A stretch of 20,000 nucleotides of DNA from Cristatella mucedo. Its lineage: Eukaryota > Bryozoa > Phylactolaemata > Cristatellidae. Every line of letters starts with the position of its first letter. Position 1 is the stretch's first letter. A program made the position numbers and the translations under genes. The notes below the pieces were generated by a model. It did not search any database. It worked only from the letters and a program-made list of their open reading frames with translations, and was not told the origin of the DNA. The stretch covers positions 3,648,501-3,668,500 of the forward strand of contig WPIO01000011.1 of the NCBI GenBank assembly GCA_009760855.2, in the 5' to 3' direction. Of this stretch, positions 7,621-20,000 are shown one piece after another.

Positions 7621-9528
7621 TTTACCTGACTTTGTTGTATTTTGTGTACACCCTGCAAGCTGGATGGAAGGCACTAAAGCTCATTTGCCGATATGCACAC
7701 GCCGTTGAATGTCCCGATCTTTACTTTATATCCTTTTTGAACTTGGAGCCTACACTAGATTACAGTTTTGCCAAGATGCCTGTCTGGCACGCTATTTTAG
7801 CAATTGTTAGTGGAGTCAGTTTCATGCGAGCAGCACTTAAACGCACGAGGTGCTTTAATATGGTTCCCAGCATGCGTTAATTAACGGCCAACAAGGTCAA
7901 CCAAGTTTGCTTAACAGTTATGATCGTCAGCAGCAGGCGGCAGCACTTCCAATTCCCAACAGATCTCACGTACAGCATTGCATGAGGCTAATGTCATGCG
8001 TTCAGCAGGGGCCAGGCCTTCTGCGGGGAGCAGGCACCTGGTTTGGATCCTCGGCGCTCACTTACTGACCTCGCTCCTGCGCCCTACCGTACGATGACAG
8101 CAGCAGCGGAGACAGGCGATCGGCAGACTGGACCACGGAGCGTGGGCTGCCGTCGGCAGCAGCTCTCATACGCGGCCAAGACCGTGCCAATGCCAAGTCT
8201 CCACTCATCCGGTGACCCCGCCCTCTCGAGTGATCGCAGCCACAGTCCCAAAGCAGCAGGCCAACGCGCGTGACGTCGGCGGCAGCAGCAGTGCACCTCG
8301 AAAGCACTGCTTCGGCGCCAGACGGGAGAATGGAGGGGGCAGAAGTGTGGAAGACGCAAAAAACAATTAGGAGAGCCTCAGAGGCGCTACCCCAACGCAG
8401 CGATGGCTGCCGTGCTGAAGAGGGGCAGTCAGTCGCGCTTCTTGTCACGGATGTCGTCATTACGTCCTCTACGAGTCACATCAATTTACGGATGCATTTC
8501 GCACACATTCAGCCTGCGTTTGGCCTGCGGTGGCTGCGACAGCCGCTGCAGAGCAAGTAAAGGGCCGGCTAAGTGGTCCGCTGCAGACAGGGACAGCAAC
8601 GAGCATGTCGGAACGGCGGACTGGTCGCACCGTCCCACCTGACACTGCTGCATGCATCACTGAGCTGAGTGCGAGCTCTGCAGCCAGTTCGCGCCTTGTC
8701 CTGCTGTGACAAGCGGCCAGTGATGCGCTGCTGCTGTCGGTGAGCTTCTAGTCGCAAACCTTGCTGCAGCCATCGGCCTTGACCTTTGGCATGCACTGCA
8801 AGGTGCCAAGAGCGTTGGATGGGCACGGGCATGCAACCCTGAGGGCGACAAGGCAAGTTGTGACCACGTGCTCATGTCGCCACTGGAACCAATGGCGCAA
8901 AGGTCGACAGCAGACCATCCATGTTTCCTTGAGCTATTTTTATAATAAATCACACATTAGCCTTTCGGAAGCAATGACATGTGCCGAATGTCCTCTGACC
9001 GTTGAGCTTGGAGCCAAAGAGCTCAAGGTACGAAAGCATAAGCATTGTGCACTGGTGCTTGCGTGCGCATGCACTGCTTGCATGCAAATGAGTGTGCCGC
9101 CGACGTGAAATAGTGCGTTCGAGAGTGTGCTTGCGTGTGCATTGGCGCTGGTGCGAGCCGGCCGGTGGTCATACTTTTTTGCATTGCTGCTTCTGCGATT
9201 TGCTAGATCCCGCCCAGTTGCGGCGAACAGAAAGTCACTGCAGCAAGACTCGACACTTGGTAAGTGTTGCTGTGGCACGGCAGCATGACATCGGGCGCTA
9301 AGGCAAGTAGGACCGGCATGGCACAGGGGGGCGAGTAGCTGGCAGCCATGCAATAGGATACGGCAGCCTCGATGGCACAGTTGCCGCGTGCAACCGCATG
9401 CTGGTGCACAGTAGCACCATGCTCAGGAGCTAGATGAGCCATATAGTGTCCACCCGGCAGCCACCCAGGAGGACACAAAATTGGCAGGCAATTGGAGGGC
9501 AAAGCAGCAGCAGCAGCGAGGGTGCAAC
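7621..9528. other. Region between the convergent genes; includes probable DSTYK 3' UTR
   Basis: No coding exon is recognised on either strand. Since the kinase stop codon is at 9531-9529, its 3' UTR should run leftwards from 9528. No AATAAA was seen on the - strand close by. A TATAAA variant occurs at about 8943-8938 (-), roughly 590 nt past the stop, as a weak candidate. The block 8040-8460 is GC-rich and gives overlapping shadow frames on both strands. CAG/CTG triplet clusters occur at about 8098-8106 and 9507-9518. Confidence 0.35.
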
Positions 9529-18492
<8,964 letters not shown>

Positions 18493-19044
18493 CTGCAAAA
18501 ACTAGTGCCCGAAGCTCAACCAGACTTGCCATGACATTGCAACCACAAACGAACACACACAAACACAGGCATGCATTCACATAAAATTTTGCAAAAGATA
18601 AGCTGGCAGTGAAACTCGCAAGATAGAAGCAATCGTTCGAGACATATGCTCAAGCTTTCCTCCCGATGGGAGCAACTAATAAATGCACATGTCGGCAACC
18701 AATGCGACCGGCAGGTAAAGTCTGCCGGCAAGCCAACCCACGGCCTCTCTGGCGACGGCATTGCTCAGCATACGCCCTTCTCAGCTCAAACTACCAGGAC
18801 GAAACAAGCAAATTCAAGGGCCAACGTGAAACCAGAAACTCTAAAACCCTTTTAAAGCCACCACATCACACAGCCTGGGCAAACAGGCCGCATGAGAGGT
18901 TAAGTATCGTGATTGTGTACATGATTGCACATCGCTGATACACACTTCCGGAGGCATTGAAGAGCTGGTGTAACGTCAGCCACCACCTGCTAAGGTGGGC
19001 CTCTGAGCTAAACTTCCCAAGACCATAGTGACATTCTCGGCTCT

Positions 19045-19291
<247 letters not shown>

Positions 19292-19464
19292 CGTCGGTCT
19301 TGCTCTTCTCACTGTGTCTATTGGTTGCTTTTCTTGCAAAAGAAAAACCAGTCGGTTGAGCTATCTCTATGTGGCTGTAGGGTCAAAGTATTCTTAAGTT
19401 ACTAATGGATTTGCAATCCAATGCCATTCAGCGCTTCTGACGAAGCAATCTTCATAATGCAGAC

Positions 19465-19540
19465 GTGAATTATAATAAAAACTCGGTTGCCTAACATCCT
19501 ACGATAACCAAATCTCGGTCTAGGCACTTTACAAGTCGGT
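19465..19540 (-). mobile_element. Hairpin-tail repeat, copy H5 (diverged)
   Basis: + strand TATAATAAAAA tail remnant, then CTACGATAACCAAATCTCGGTCTAGGCACTTTACA, aligning with H3 with several differences. No tRNA-like head. Sequence to its right shows loose similarity to the right flank of H3. Confidence 0.5.
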
Positions 19541-20000
19541 GCAAGAGAATAAATGCCCGTGAGATGTCCACAGGTTAATGAGATGCACGGTATCATGCTT
19601 AGATCGGCATGCAAAAGACTCAAGAAGACACTCGAGGCCACTGGTGAGTTGGATACCTGGTTAATAACATGCACTGAATAATGCACAGGTAGGCACCCAA
19701 AGGCATACCTTAAAAAGACAAGTTCACTGGGGCGCACGGAAAGCTGAGCAGAACAGATGAGTATTTACATGAGACTTAAATGATGCAAAGTCAATACAAG
19801 TGGTGACAGGGGCAGAAGCAAATACCTGGCTTTAGGTGAATACAAAATGAAGGCCCGATCACCAAAAGATTCCAACTTTGTTAACGGCAAGATGACTGGA
19901 AGCCGATGAGCGAAGCACACTAGCCGAGCAGGGAGGTCGAATAAGTAAGCGGGTGTAACTAGTGAAGTAGAAGTGAAGTATATATAAAGTAAAGTTACCT

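Overview
The window is nuclear DNA from an invertebrate animal. It has spliced genes with GT-AG introns, very long GA/CT microsatellites, tRNA-derived SINEs and 3' pieces of non-LTR retrotransposons (LINEs), and no compact or operon-like gene layout. A DSTYK-type kinase together with a SUEL-lectin gene fits a non-insect, non-nematode invertebrate. The repeat style would suit a mollusc or another lophotrochozoan, but the sequence does not settle the taxon.

Two genes can be supported, and they converge. On the + strand, in a GC- and CpG-rich stretch (about 840-2520), lie the first three coding exons of a secreted or membrane lectin-like protein: signal peptide (1411-1492), cysteine-rich module (1600-1773) and SUEL/rhamnose-binding lectin domain (1927-2250). 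Every junction is phase 1, so each module is a symmetrical, shuffle-able exon. The last donor at 2251 suggests more exons, which I could not place with confidence.

On the - strand, from 18492 down to 9529, lie three exons of a protein kinase that matches DSTYK (dual serine/threonine and tyrosine protein kinase, Dusty): catalytic loop (18492-18381), activation segment to C-lobe (15061-14812), and last C-lobe part plus tail and stop (9758-9529). Splice phases agree across both introns (3.3 kb and 5.1 kb). The 5' exons, including the ATP-binding lobe, were not found and probably lie beyond the right edge.

The rest is introns and intergenic DNA with repeats. Three same-strand LINE 3' fragments sit in the last DSTYK intron and a fourth, inverted one in the intron before it. 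Two SINE-like families are present: one with a tRNA-like head and a short tail (three copies), and one with a conserved hairpin of about 45 nt next to an (ATT)n tail (five copies). There are also long GA, CT, CA and GACA microsatellites. Most long open frames outside the exons are microsatellite artefacts or shadows in GC-rich DNA.

I found no obvious new multi-gene system. The observations most worth a second look are the symmetrical cysteine-rich plus lectin exon pair, its stop-free intron 2 of 153 nt, the inverted LINE pair that brackets a kinase exon, and the hairpin-tailed repeat family.
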